Positions 17,068 to 26,260 of a stretch of DNA of 64,000 nt are shown here, in pieces; within the stretch, counting starts at the first letter, position 1; every line of letters starts with the position of its first letter. The stretch spans positions 1,054,001 to 1,118,000 of the forward strand of contig CP061009.1 of assembly GCA_025808375.1 (NCBI GenBank). The letters are read 5' to 3'. The notes beneath the pieces were generated by a model, which had not been told where the DNA came from, ran no database searches, and was given only the letters and a program-made list of their open reading frames with translations. A program made the position numbers and the translations under genes. The stretch is from Duncaniella muricolitica (GTDB taxonomy: Bacteria; Bacteroidota; Bacteroidia; Bacteroidales; Muribaculaceae).

Positions 17068-18108
17068 ATGTCTATTACCGAAAAATCATTTAGCTCACCT
17101 AAAGGTACAATTACTCATTTTACAATAACCAACGCTTCGGGTGCGATCGTTACACTCTCGACTCTTGGAGCAGGCATTGTATCAGTCATGGTTCCCGACA
17201 AATCGGGCGAGATGGCCAACGTGGCTCTCGGATATAAGGACGCGGCGTCGTGGATAGCCGACGGTCCGTGTATGGGCAAGGTGCCCGGACGCTTTGCCAA
17301 CCGTATAGCGCGCGGTCATTTCACACTCGAAGGCAAGGAATACACTCTCGCCATAAACAACGGGCCCAACGCCCTTCACGGCGGCCCCGAAGGATTCATG
17401 AATCAGATATGGGACGCACGCATCGTCGGTGACAATTCGGTGGTGATGGTCTATTGCGCCGAGGATGGCGAGGAAGGTTATCCGGGCAATCTCATTGTGA
17501 CGGCCGAGTACACCTGGAGCGACGCCAACGAGCTGACACTGCGTCTCGGTGCCACGACCGACGCCCCGACTGTAATCAATCTCACCAATCATGCCTATTT
17601 CAACCTCGACGGCGAGAATGCTGGTTCGGTGCTCGACCATGAGCTCAGGCTCAATGCTTCGCGCTGGCTTCCGACCGACGAGACCCAGATACCGACCGGC
17701 GAGCTTGCTCCCGTGGCCGGCACACCGATGGACTTTACGGAGTTAAAGCCTATCGGCAAGGACATCAAGGCCGACTTTGAGGCTCTCCACATAGGCAAGG
17801 GCTATGACCATTGCTGGGTGGTGGACGGATATGAGAAAGGCACTCTACGCGAGGTAGCCGAGTTGCGCGGGCCGAAATCGGGCCGTGTGATGACTGTGGC
17901 CTCGACACAGCCCGGCATGCAGATATACACCGGCAACTGGCTCGCAGGATGTCCCGAAAGCATCTCGGGCGGCGAGTATAACGACTATGACGGTGTGGCC
18001 ATAGAGTGTCAGGGATTTCCCGATGCCCCCAACAAGCCGTCGTTTCCTTCGCCAGTGCTTCTTCCGGGTCAGGAGTATGACGAGACGATAGTATTCAGAT
18101 TCTCATAA
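17068..18108 (+). CDS. galM: Aldose 1-epimerase (galactose mutarotase)
   Basis: GalM interconverts the beta and alpha anomers of galactose so that GalK can use them. The 346-residue protein carries GPNALHGGPEGF with the first active-site His, NLTNHAYFNLDG with the second, and the C-terminal catalytic Glu in AIECQGFPDAPNKP. No signal peptide is evident, so it is probably cytoplasmic. It starts a galM-nucleotidyltransferase-galK set behind its own promoter. Confidence 0.94.
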   Translation: MSITEKSFSSPKGTITHFTITNASGAIVTLSTLGAGIVSVMVPDKSGEMANVALGYKDAASWIADGPCMGKVPGRFANRIARGHFTLEGKEYTLAINNGPNALHGGPEGFMNQIWDARIVGDNSVVMVYCAEDGEEGYPGNLIVTAEYTWSDANELTLRLGATTDAPTVINLTNHAYFNLDGENAGSVLDHELRLNASRWLPTDETQIPTGELAPVAGTPMDFTELKPIGKDIKADFEALHIGKGYDHCWVVDGYEKGTLREVAELRGPKSGRVMTVASTQPGMQIYTGNWLAGCPESISGGEYNDYDGVAIECQGFPDAPNKPSFPSPVLLPGQEYDETIVFRFS

Positions 18109-18125
18109 TTTGAGTGAGATTATAT

Positions 18126-18134
18126 AGTATAGAG
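18126..18134 (+). repeat. AGTATAGAG unit upstream of the nucleotidyltransferase
   Basis: The 112-bp galM-nucleotidyltransferase spacer contains AGTATAGAG at 18126-18134, followed by imperfect copies. The same 9-mer occurs three times at 31942-31975. It appears to be a scattered simple-sequence motif without a known role. Confidence 0.4.
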
Positions 18135-18220
18135 TATTAGAGTACAGAGGCGCGGGAGCTGTGGCTTTTGCTTCTCTTGTCATCCATAAGAATCCAATAA
18201 AAAATCACATTTAAAAGAAT

Positions 18221-19126
18221 ATGAAACCAACTCTTTTTGTTCTTGCTGCCGGTATGGGTAGCCGTTACGGAGGTCTCAAACAGCTTGATCCCCTTGGCCC
18301 TCAGGGCCAGACCATCATGGACTATTCAATCTATGATGCCATACAGGCCGGATTTGGCAAAGTAGTGTTTGTGATCCGCAAGGACTTTGAAAATGATTTC
18401 CGCGAGAAGATTCTCTCCAAATATGAAGGACACATTCCTGTCGAGGTAGTGTTTCAGGCTACCGACAAGCTCCCCGAGGGCTACACCTGTCCTGCCGACC
18501 GCACCAAGCCCTGGGGCACCAATCATGCCGTGCTTATGGGCAAGGAGGTAATCAACGAGCCGTTTGCCGTAATCAATGCCGACGACTTCTATGGCCGTGA
18601 CGCCTTCCGTGTGATGGCCGAAGACCTCATGCGTCCCCGCGAAGGCAAGGGCGACTATTCGATGGTAGGATTTCGTGTAGGCAACACCATGACTGAAAAC
18701 GGCTCTGTGTCACGCGGAGTATGCTCCAAGGGTGACGACGGCAATCTCACCGGTGTGGTGGAGCGCACTGCCATCAGCTATGCACCCAACGGTGACATCG
18801 TGTTTACCGACGAAAACGGTGTAGAGCAGACCCTTGACCCCATGACCCCTGTGTCGATGAATCTCTGGGGCTTCACTCCCGACTACTTCGATTACAGCGA
18901 GCGTGAGTTCAAGAAATTCCTTGACAAAAATATCAACACACCCAAGGCTGAGTTTTTCATCCCTCTCTGTGTCGACACTCTTATCCACAACGGTGAAGCT
19001 ACTGTCAAGGTGCTTGACACCGATTCCCGCTGGTTTGGCGTGACCTATACCGCCGACCGTCCCGGAGTGGTCGAGAAGTTTGCCCAGCTTCATGCCGATG
19101 GTGTATATCCCGATAAAATGTTTTAA
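18221..19126 (+). CDS. Sugar-phosphate nucleotidyltransferase
   Basis: This GT-A-fold NTP transferase is 301 residues long. The nucleotide-binding start LAAGMGSRYGGLKQLDPLG (7-25) is complete, and INADDFYG near 125 supplies the metal-binding aspartates. It resembles hexose-1-phosphate nucleotidylyltransferases, but nucleotide and sugar specificity cannot be read off. Its place between galM and galK, with no galT here, suggests that it may make UDP-galactose or UDP-glucose from UTP and the hexose-1-phosphate. That role is inferred from context. Spacing to galK is 36 bp. Confidence 0.8.
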   Translation: MKPTLFVLAAGMGSRYGGLKQLDPLGPQGQTIMDYSIYDAIQAGFGKVVFVIRKDFENDFREKILSKYEGHIPVEVVFQATDKLPEGYTCPADRTKPWGTNHAVLMGKEVINEPFAVINADDFYGRDAFRVMAEDLMRPREGKGDYSMVGFRVGNTMTENGSVSRGVCSKGDDGNLTGVVERTAISYAPNGDIVFTDENGVEQTLDPMTPVSMNLWGFTPDYFDYSEREFKKFLDKNINTPKAEFFIPLCVDTLIHNGEATVKVLDTDSRWFGVTYTADRPGVVEKFAQLHADGVYPDKMF

Positions 19127-19162
19127 AAAAATATAATCTCTTACCTATTATCTCATCTAACC

Positions 19163-20299
19163 ATGGAATTAAAAGAAAAAATCGTAAAAGCCTTTGAGGA
19201 GCACTTCGGAGGTGAAGGCACACTTTATGCCTCGGCCGGACGTATCAACCTCATCGGTGAGCATACCGACTATAACGGCGGCTTCGTATTTCCCGGAGCC
19301 ATCGACAAGGTAATCATGGCCGACATCCGTCCCAACGACTCTGACATTGTCAACCTCTACTCGCTCGACCTCAATGAAGAGTCGCACTTCGGTCTCAACG
19401 AGGAGGACGCCCCCTCGCAGCAGTGGGCCCGCTACGTGTTTGGCGTATGTCGCGAGATTATCAAGCGCGGCGGTACAGTCAAGGGTTTTGACGCAGTGTT
19501 TGCGGGCAATGTGCCTCTTGGCGCAGGTCTCTCGTCGTCGGCTGCCCTTGAGTCGTGCTTTGCTTTTGCGATGAACGACCTTTTTAACGGCAACACTATC
19601 GAGAAGTTTGAGCTGGCCAAAATCGGCCAGTCGACCGAGCACAACTATTGCGGTGTGAACTGCGGCATCATGGACCAGTTTGCATCGGTATTCGGCAAGA
19701 AGGATTGTCTGATACGTCTCGACTGCCGCTCGCTCGAGTTTGAATACTTCCCCTTCCGCATCGACGGCCACAAGCTGGTGCTTGTCGACTCTGTGGTTAA
19801 GCACGAACTTGTCGATTCGCCCTACAACAAGCGTCGTCAGTCGTGTGAGCGTGTGGCCAAGCGTCTCGGCATCGAGACACTCCGCGACGCCGACATGGAG
19901 GCTCTTGACGCTGTGAAAGGTGACATTTCGGCTGAGGACTACATGCGTGCCAAGTTTGTCATCGGAGAGAAGCAGCGTGTGCTTGACGTGTGTGACGCAC
20001 TCGGACGCGGCGATCTTGCCACCGTTGGACGTTGCATGTATGAGACCCACGAGGGACTGTCGAAGGATTATGAAGTGTCGTGCGAGGAGCTTGACTATCT
20101 CAATGACATCGCCAAGGAGTGTGGCGTAACCGGTTCGCGCATCATGGGCGGCGGCTTTGGCGGCTGCACCATCAACCTCGTGGCCGACGACAAGTATGAC
20201 CACTTCATCGCGACAGCCAAAGAGAAGTTTGCAGCCAAATATGGCCACGAACCCAAAATCTACGACGTCATTATCTCGGATGGAGCCCGCCGCCTGTAA
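19163..20299 (+). CDS. galK: Galactokinase
   Basis: GalK phosphorylates alpha-galactose to galactose-1-phosphate. The 378-residue GHMP kinase shows the galactokinase signature GRINLIGEHTDYNGG (26-40), the phosphate loop PLGAGLSSSAALE (118-130), the catalytic base Asp171 in GIMDQFASVFG, and the C-terminal GGGFGGCTINLV motif. It is the last gene of the galactose set and ends 22 bp before a very long palindrome. Confidence 0.96.
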   Translation: MELKEKIVKAFEEHFGGEGTLYASAGRINLIGEHTDYNGGFVFPGAIDKVIMADIRPNDSDIVNLYSLDLNEESHFGLNEEDAPSQQWARYVFGVCREIIKRGGTVKGFDAVFAGNVPLGAGLSSSAALESCFAFAMNDLFNGNTIEKFELAKIGQSTEHNYCGVNCGIMDQFASVFGKKDCLIRLDCRSLEFEYFPFRIDGHKLVLVDSVVKHELVDSPYNKRRQSCERVAKRLGIETLRDADMEALDAVKGDISAEDYMRAKFVIGEKQRVLDVCDALGRGDLATVGRCMYETHEGLSKDYEVSCEELDYLNDIAKECGVTGSRIMGGGFGGCTINLVADDKYDHFIATAKEKFAAKYGHEPKIYDVIISDGARRL

Positions 20300-20321
20300 A
20301 AATGAGCGTACTCATTTTTAC

Positions 20322-20434
20322 AGTTTAGGAGTTTAAAGTTTAAAAAGTTTATACATAGATTACCCGGCACATAACATTTGATGCTGTGCCGGGTAATCTA
20401 TGTATAAACTTTTTAAACTTTAAACTCCTAAACT
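20322..20434. terminator. 50-bp perfect palindrome between galK and the efflux operon (bidirectional terminator)
   Basis: The arms 20322-20371 and 20385-20434 are exact reverse complements over 50 bp, around a 13-nt loop. The core GATTACCCGGCACA is GC-rich at the loop end and the outer part is made of AGTTTAAA-type AT tracts, giving U-rich ends in both directions. It lies between the convergent galK and tolC-like genes and reaches into the tolC stop codon by one base. Bidirectional termination is the simplest reading, but the length and perfection exceed what termination needs. Confidence 0.8.
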
Positions 20435-21756
20435 CAACGGTTAGCTTGCGAACCGTTGTTGTAGAAGTTGAGGATGCGGGTGCGGAGTATCATTTCGTAT
20501 TTAGCCTGTACCTGCTGGGATAGGGTGGTGATGTAGTTAGAGCGGGCCTGTTCCCATTCAGTGGCATTGGCACGGCCGTAGGTGTATTTGTCGGTCATAG
20601 CATCGAGTGCGGCTTTGGCCGAGGTGACGGCAGCCTCTCCGGCCTTGTATTGTGCAGTGGCTCCTTCGGCCTGGCTGTAGGCCTGACGTATGGTCTTGAG
20701 CAGATCGCTCTCGCGGCGTTGCACTTCGAGCTCGGCCGAAAGACGCTGGGCGCGTGCCTGACGTACTCGGTTGCGGGTCGAGAAGGCGTCAAAAATAGGT
20801 ATATTGAGCGAAAAACCAATTGATTTGGAGAAATTGTCCTTCATCTGGCGGGCAAATGAGGGATTCTCGACGCCCGAAAGTGTGTAATAGTTTGACCCGA
20901 GTCCGGCGTTGAACGAGAGAGTCGGCAGATAACCGCTCTTGGCTATCGAGACGGCATGGTCGGCCTGTGTGATGCCTGAGCGGGCAGCGAGTATGCCATT
21001 GTTGGTGTTCAAAGCGTTGCGATACACATCGTCGGCTGATGCCGGAAGAGATATGGTGCTGTCAAAGTCGACCGGCAGAATGTCAAACCCACGGGTGTCG
21101 TCAAGCTCGAGGGCGCGGGTAAGGTCGACGAGCGCGAGGCGGTAATCGTTTTCGGCATTGACGACAGCCACTTCGCCCGAGGCAACCTGCGCTTTGGCCT
21201 GAAGCACATCTACCTCGGGGACTTTGCCCGATTCAAGCAGGTCGTTCTGCCGCTGAAGCTGAGTCTGCGAGAGGCGCAGCTCCTCACGGCGCACGGCAAG
21301 CATCTCGCGGCTGTAGAGCACCTGGAGATAATAGGCCATGATGCCGAGAGTGACATTGTCCTTGGCGTCCTCGACCTGCAGGTCGAGAGTGCGTATATTG
21401 GCTTGGGCCTGGCGCAACTGACGCAGCGCGCTGAGACCTTGGAAAAGCGGGAGTGAGAGATTGGCGTTCCACCCGAGAGAGGACGTGTTGCGGTTGGCAT
21501 AGGTGTTTTCGGCGGTCAGACCTCGGCCGAAACTCCAGCTCTGGGCCGCTCCGGCCGAGAGTGTGGGCAGAAAACGGTCTTTGGCGTCGGTGACATTCAA
21601 GTCGCCTTTGTAGCGTTCGATAAGAGCCGAGCGTACATCGAGGTTATGGTCAATGGCATAGTTTATGCAACTGTCCAGGCTCCAGGCCTCGCCCCGGGCA
21701 GAGACTGACGAGATCAAGAGTATGGCTGTGCCGGCAATAATTACAGGGAGTCGCAT
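20434..21756 (-). CDS. TolC family outer-membrane efflux protein
   Basis: This is the outer-membrane channel of a tripartite exporter. The 440 residues start with a signal peptide (about 1-22) followed by two OEP repeats with long amphipathic helices rich in Ala, Gln and Arg (for example LRQLRQAQANIRTLDLQ). It is the last gene of a minus-strand operon: ATPase, two MacB-like permeases, periplasmic adaptor, outer-membrane factor. It lies 9 bp after the adaptor gene. Substrate unknown. Confidence 0.88.
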   Translation of the reverse strand: MRLPVIIAGTAILLISSVSARGEAWSLDSCINYAIDHNLDVRSALIERYKGDLNVTDAKDRFLPTLSAGAAQSWSFGRGLTAENTYANRNTSSLGWNANLSLPLFQGLSALRQLRQAQANIRTLDLQVEDAKDNVTLGIMAYYLQVLYSREMLAVRREELRLSQTQLQRQNDLLESGKVPEVDVLQAKAQVASGEVAVVNAENDYRLALVDLTRALELDDTRGFDILPVDFDSTISLPASADDVYRNALNTNNGILAARSGITQADHAVSIAKSGYLPTLSFNAGLGSNYYTLSGVENPSFARQMKDNFSKSIGFSLNIPIFDAFSTRNRVRQARAQRLSAELEVQRRESDLLKTIRQAYSQAEGATAQYKAGEAAVTSAKAALDAMTDKYTYGRANATEWEQARSNYITTLSQQVQAKYEMILRTRILNFYNNGSQANR

Positions 21757-21765
21757 GGGTGTGGG

Positions 21766-22896
21766 CTATTTGTTTTGGTTTTCAGATGCTTTACGGGCTT
21801 TTTCGTTGATCATTGCGCCTCGCAGGCGAGCCGTCTTGTCGACACCCGATTTCACTTCAATGTTTATGCCGTCCGAGATACCTGTGGCAACCTCGGTACG
21901 GTCAAATTTCTGTTCTTTGACCGAGTCGGTGAGTACATAGACATAGGTCTTGTCGCCGGCCCATTCGATAACGCTTTCGGGCACGGTGAGCACGCCACGG
22001 GCACTGTTGAGCATGACCGAAGCGTTGGCACTGTAGCCGGCGCGCAACTGTCGTCCTTCGGGCACATTGATGGCGGCCTTGATTTCAAAAGTGTTGGCTC
22101 CGTTGGTCTCCGTGCCCTTGGGGGCGATGTTTTCGATTACGGCATCAAGGCTGAGGTCGGGGAGTGCGCCTATTGAAATCTCCATAGGCTGGTTGACACT
22201 GAGCTGTCCCACCTCGGTCTCGTCGACTTTACCCTTGAATATCAGATTGTTCATGTCGGCTACGGTTGCCACTGTGGTGCCGTCGTTCATGGTGTTGGCC
22301 TGGATTACCGACGATCCGACCTTGACGGGCACGTCAAGCACAAGTCCAGTGATGGTGGCGCGTACAAGAGTGTTGCTCTCCTTGGCATTGGTGCGTGACA
22401 CACCCTCCTTGACTATTGAATAGGCGTCGCGGGCAGCGTCGAGTTCGGCTTTTGACAGGGCCAGCGTTGTGGCGGTAGCCTCATACTCCTCGCGGCTGAT
22501 GACTTTTTTCTCGAGCAGTAGAGTGTTGCGTTCATGCTTTACGCGGGCGTCTTCGAGATTGATTTTTGCGGTCTCGATGCGAGAGAGTGCTGATGAGAGC
22601 TGTCCCTCGTCGGGTATAATCTTGATGCGGGCCACGACGTCGCCCTCCTTGACCATATCGCCGGCCTCGACATTGATTTCCGAGATGATGCCCGATACCT
22701 GGGGCTTGATTTCGATTTCATCGCGCGGCTCGATGGTGCCCGTGAGTATGGTGGTGCGCTCAATGTCGCTCATAGTCGGGCTGACAAGCTCATAGCGTGT
22801 CTCGGAGGGTTGTGACTTGATGAAAAGATACACGAATGTGCCTATAAAGAGCACACCTACAAGTGACCACAGCAGGATTCTGAAAAATTTTTTCAT
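21766..22896 (-). CDS. Periplasmic adaptor (MacA/HlyD-type efflux subunit)
   Basis: Adaptors of this family bridge inner-membrane MacB-type pumps and TolC. The 376-residue protein has an N-terminal membrane anchor (about 5-27), a split lipoyl/barrel-sandwich domain (EIKPQVSGIISEINVEAGD near 62-80), an alpha-helical hairpin (about 105-170) and a beta-barrel and membrane-proximal domain. It lies between the TolC-like gene (9 bp) and the permeases (39 bp). Confidence 0.88.
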   Translation of the reverse strand: MKKFFRILLWSLVGVLFIGTFVYLFIKSQPSETRYELVSPTMSDIERTTILTGTIEPRDEIEIKPQVSGIISEINVEAGDMVKEGDVVARIKIIPDEGQLSSALSRIETAKINLEDARVKHERNTLLLEKKVISREEYEATATTLALSKAELDAARDAYSIVKEGVSRTNAKESNTLVRATITGLVLDVPVKVGSSVIQANTMNDGTTVATVADMNNLIFKGKVDETEVGQLSVNQPMEISIGALPDLSLDAVIENIAPKGTETNGANTFEIKAAINVPEGRQLRAGYSANASVMLNSARGVLTVPESVIEWAGDKTYVYVLTDSVKEQKFDRTEVATGISDGINIEVKSGVDKTARLRGAMINEKARKASENQNK

Positions 22897-22935
22897 ATGA
22901 TTGTCAGTGTTATATATTCTGAAATTTTAATCTTG

Positions 22936-24180
22936 TCATTTGTCATTGAGAGCCTCGATAGGCTTGATGCGCATAGCCTTGACTGCCGGGATTATGCCGG
23001 CGGCAGTGCCGAGTATGAGGAAGGTAATGAGGATACCTGTCGCCTGGGAGAAACTAAGCTGAAAGCGTATGGGGCCAGTAGGTCCGTCGCTGGCCATTTC
23101 GACCAGACCGAGTATGATTGTGGCAAACACGATGCCCGCGATGCCGGCTATGGTCGTGAGCACCATTGACTCGGAGAGTATCTGGGTGATGATGTCGCGC
23201 GGCTTTGCTCCGATGGCCCGGCGTATGCCTATCTCGTGAGTGCGTTCGCGCACGATTATCCACATGATGTTGCCAACACCTATCACGCCCGACAGCAGTG
23301 TGCCGATACCGACAAAGAGCGCGAGGAGCGTGATGCCGGCAAACACGTTGTCGACCATCTCAAACATCTCGGAGATGTTGAAATAGCTGATGGCTCCGTC
23401 ATCGTCGGGAGCGATGGGATGGTTGGAGGCGATGACGTGGCGCACGAGCCGTTCATAATCGCCGGGCTTGCATCCGTTCCTGAACGTCATCATGAATATG
23501 TGTATGCGGTTGCCGAGGTTATAGCTGCGGCGCATGGTGTTGTAGGGGATGAATATCGACTCGTCCATCTTGGCTCCGATATTTATCTCGGAGGTCTGTC
23601 CTATGACACCTATCACTTTATAATATATATTGTTGAGCTGAATCTCCTTGCCTACAGCCGAGCCTGTGCCGAAGAGTTCTTCCGCGACCTTCTTGCCTAT
23701 GACGCATACTTTGCGGAAGTTTACGTCGTCGGCCTCGTTGATGAAGCGGCCTTCATAGACGATGGGCTCGAATATCTTGTTGTAGTCCTTTTCGACCCCT
23801 GTGAGCTGGGCGTTGGATTTCTTCTGGCCGTAGAGCGCGTTGGCCCACTGAAACACTACCGATGACGAGTGAGCGAGGCTTGGAAGCGCGCGACGCAGAT
23901 TGACGGCATCCTGAAGGTTGAGCTCGACATCCATGCCTTTGTTAAAGCCTCCATAGCTCTTGGTGGTGCGTCCGGGAAATATCGCGGCGGCATTTGTGGC
24001 AAAGCCCTCGAAGTTGCGCGACATGAAATGCTTCAGTCCTTCCGACCCGCCGATGAGCAGAGCCAGGATTGCAGTGCCCCAGAATATGCCGAAGGCTGTC
24101 ATGAATGTGCGCGTCTTGTTCTGGGCCAGAGTGGTGCCTATTTCGCGCCAGTTTTCTATGTCAAATACGGGATTCTTCAT
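22936..24180 (-). CDS. MacB-like ABC transporter permease (second of two)
   Basis: The 414 residues follow the MacB/FtsX plan: N-terminal membrane helix (about 28-47), a large periplasmic MacB core domain (about 50-280), then three C-terminal helices (about 285-405). The cytoplasmic coupling motif RERTHEIGIRRAIGAKPRD lies near 312-330. MacB normally fuses permease and ATPase; here the ATPase is a separate gene. It is paired with a similar permease 6 bp upstream, so the pump may be a heterodimer. Mechanotransmission rather than classical import is known for this family. Confidence 0.88.
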   Translation of the reverse strand: MKNPVFDIENWREIGTTLAQNKTRTFMTAFGIFWGTAILALLIGGSEGLKHFMSRNFEGFATNAAAIFPGRTTKSYGGFNKGMDVELNLQDAVNLRRALPSLAHSSSVVFQWANALYGQKKSNAQLTGVEKDYNKIFEPIVYEGRFINEADDVNFRKVCVIGKKVAEELFGTGSAVGKEIQLNNIYYKVIGVIGQTSEINIGAKMDESIFIPYNTMRRSYNLGNRIHIFMMTFRNGCKPGDYERLVRHVIASNHPIAPDDDGAISYFNISEMFEMVDNVFAGITLLALFVGIGTLLSGVIGVGNIMWIIVRERTHEIGIRRAIGAKPRDIITQILSESMVLTTIAGIAGIVFATIILGLVEMASDGPTGPIRFQLSFSQATGILITFLILGTAAGIIPAVKAMRIKPIEALNDK

Positions 24181-24186
24181 ATTCTG

Positions 24187-25410
24187 TTATTCGTCTCGCA
24201 GGGCTTCGACGGGTTTGATTTTAAGAGATTTCAGGGCAGGAAACAGTCCGGCAAACGCTCCGGCAAGTATCAGCACGACAGTCACCTGGAGTGCCACGCT
24301 GAGGTCGACCGACGGATTTTGCATAAATTCCATATTGCCCTTGGTGCAGATATAGTCGATGAGCTGGGCAACGGCTACTCCGAACACTATGCCTATGTAG
24401 CCAAACAGTGTGGTTATGGCCACGCTCTCAAGTATGATCTGCTTGAGTATGCTCAGCGGACGTGCTCCGATGGCGCGGCGCACACCGATCTCGTGGGTGC
24501 GTTCGCGCACTGACACAAACATGATGTTGCTCACGCCCACTATGCCCGAGAGCATGGTGAGAAGACCGATGACCCATATGGCTATATTGAGTGCGCCCGA
24601 GGCCGACGATTGGGTGAGATGCTCGTTAAAGCGGTTGCGTACCCACAGCGCGCTTTTGTCAGTGGGGTCAAACCGGTGTTCCTTGCCGAGAGTCTCGTAG
24701 AGATCGTTTTCGGCTTGAGTTCCTTCCTGAACAGTGGTTATGCCGTGGACATTGACCGTGACTTTGTTTATATCCTCGCCTCCGCCGGTGAGGTTGCGGG
24801 CGGTGGAGTAGGGGATGTAGCTCTTGGTGTTCCATTCGTGGGCAAAGATGCCGATTACGGTAAACAACAGGTCGTTCATCTTGACGAGCTGTCCGACGGC
24901 CTTCTTGTCGCCGAAAAGGTTTCGGGCATTGTCCTTATGGAGCACGATTACGCGTCGTTTGAGTCTGATGTCGTTGTCGTTTACAAACCGTCCCTCGACA
25001 ATCGTTGCACCGTCGGCTTTCATCCCCGACGGATATACACCCTTGAAGCCGCCGGTGATATAGTCCTTGCCTGTCGATATGGTGGCGGTGTCGCTGCTTA
25101 TCTCGGGAGTGATGCGTGCGGCAAAGTCGGCGTTGCGGTTGCCTATCAGGTTGACGTCGCGTTCGCGCAACTGTATCCTTCGGTCATCGGTCAGGCCCTG
25201 GTATGGCTTGTGGGCCCAACCGCCCTCGACGGTTATCGACTCGGTGTCGCGTTTGGAAAACATCGAGTCCATGCCGTTGATCAGACCGCGCGACACGCTG
25301 AGCAGCACTATGAGGAGAAAGATGCCCCATGAGACGGCAAATCCCGTGAGGGCCGTGCGCAGCTTGTTGTGGCGTAGGGTGGCGAGTATTTCGTTTATGA
25401 GGTCGGTCAT
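24187..25410 (-). CDS. MacB-like ABC transporter permease (first of two)
   Basis: This 407-residue permease has the same architecture as its downstream neighbour: one N-terminal helix (about 20-42), a periplasmic core, three C-terminal helices and the motif RERTHEIGVRRAIGARP. Its start overlaps the end of the ATPase gene by an ATGA, which implies translational coupling. The two permeases diverge clearly in the periplasmic region, so they are old paralogues rather than a recent duplication. Confidence 0.88.
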   Translation of the reverse strand: MTDLINEILATLRHNKLRTALTGFAVSWGIFLLIVLLSVSRGLINGMDSMFSKRDTESITVEGGWAHKPYQGLTDDRRIQLRERDVNLIGNRNADFAARITPEISSDTATISTGKDYITGGFKGVYPSGMKADGATIVEGRFVNDNDIRLKRRVIVLHKDNARNLFGDKKAVGQLVKMNDLLFTVIGIFAHEWNTKSYIPYSTARNLTGGGEDINKVTVNVHGITTVQEGTQAENDLYETLGKEHRFDPTDKSALWVRNRFNEHLTQSSASGALNIAIWVIGLLTMLSGIVGVSNIMFVSVRERTHEIGVRRAIGARPLSILKQIILESVAITTLFGYIGIVFGVAVAQLIDYICTKGNMEFMQNPSVDLSVALQVTVVLILAGAFAGLFPALKSLKIKPVEALRDE

Positions 25411-26087
25411 CGGATGTCGGTGGATGGTGTGACTATACGTCCGTCGGATATGCGGATTATACGGTTGGTCTGCTCGCCCACGCCGGGATCGTGGGTGACG
25501 ATGACGATGGTGCGTCCCTCGGCATTGAGGTCGCGAAACACCTGCATCACCTCTTTGGAGGTCTTGGAGTCGAGCGCGCCGGTGGGTTCGTCGGCCAGAA
25601 GTATGGAGGGGTTGGTGATTAGCGAGCGGGCTATGGCCACACGCTGTTTCTGACCTCCCGACAGCTCGCTTGGCAGATGGGTGGCGCGGTCGGCCATGCC
25701 CATGCGTTCGAGCTGCTCCATGGCCATGAGATTGCGTTTCCTGCGTGAGATGCCACGGTAGAAGAGCGGGAGGGCAACGTTTTCAAGCGCGTTTTTATAG
25801 CCTATGAGGTTGAATGACTGGAATACGAATCCTATCATGTAGTTGCGCAGGTCGGCAGCCTTGTTCTCTGTGAGGTTTTTGATGAGCACGCCGTCGAGAT
25901 GATACTCGCCCGAGTCATAGTTGTCGAGTATGCCGAGAATGTTGAGCAGTGTTGATTTGCCCGAACCCGATGCACCCATGATTGACACGAGTTCACCTTT
26001 TTCGATTTGCAGGTTGACATCCTTTAGCACATGCAGGGGCACTGCTCCCGGATAGGATTTGTTGATATCTTTAAGGTCTATTATCAT
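25407..26087 (-). CDS. ABC transporter ATP-binding protein (MacB/LolD type)
   Basis: The 226-residue ATPase has Walker A GASGSGKST (38-46), the signature LSGGQKQR, Walker B ILLADEPTGALD and the H-loop TH in VTHDPG. It is the first gene of the five-gene efflux operon, and its promoter lies about 30 bp upstream. Together with the two permeases, the adaptor and the TolC-like protein it would form an exporter of antibiotics, lipids or peptides. The cargo is not evident. Confidence 0.93.
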   Translation of the reverse strand: MIIDLKDINKSYPGAVPLHVLKDVNLQIEKGELVSIMGASGSGKSTLLNILGILDNYDSGEYHLDGVLIKNLTENKAADLRNYMIGFVFQSFNLIGYKNALENVALPLFYRGISRRKRNLMAMEQLERMGMADRATHLPSELSGGQKQRVAIARSLITNPSILLADEPTGALDSKTSKEVMQVFRDLNAEGRTIVIVTHDPGVGEQTNRIIRISDGRIVTPSTDIR

Positions 26088-26116
26088 GATTATTGCTTAT
26101 TGCATCCAATATGACG

Positions 26117-26143
26117 CAAATTTATCACAATAGTTTCACAATA
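26117..26143 (-). promoter_or_regulatory. -7 box of the efflux operon with a tandem TATTGTGA site
   Basis: The minus strand reads TAAATTTG at the complement of 26117-26124. Directly upstream are two identical TATTGTGA octamers (complements of 26125-26132 and 26136-26143), set 11 bp apart, one helical turn. They cover the spacer of the promoter. Direct repeats in this position often bind a regulator; which one is unknown. Confidence 0.45.
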
Positions 26144-26260
26144 GGTCGGAAATTTTAATAAATTTAGGTTTTTGCCCGTTAAAATCATGCGTTTATAACA
26201 TAGTTTGACTAAAAATAAGCGATAATGTGTGGTGATATGTTTCATAATCGGGCCGATTAG

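Noticed and set aside
19169..20248. Antisense open frame of 359 codons across galK
   Set aside because: It mirrors galK exactly, has no start context or promoter of its own, and its amino acid make-up is that expected from the reverse strand of a biased gene. galK has all catalytic motifs.
20322..20434. Palindrome as the end of a transposon or MITE
   Set aside because: There is no target-site duplication, no internal sequence beyond a 13-nt loop and no transposase in the window. A terminator or fold-back origin fits better.
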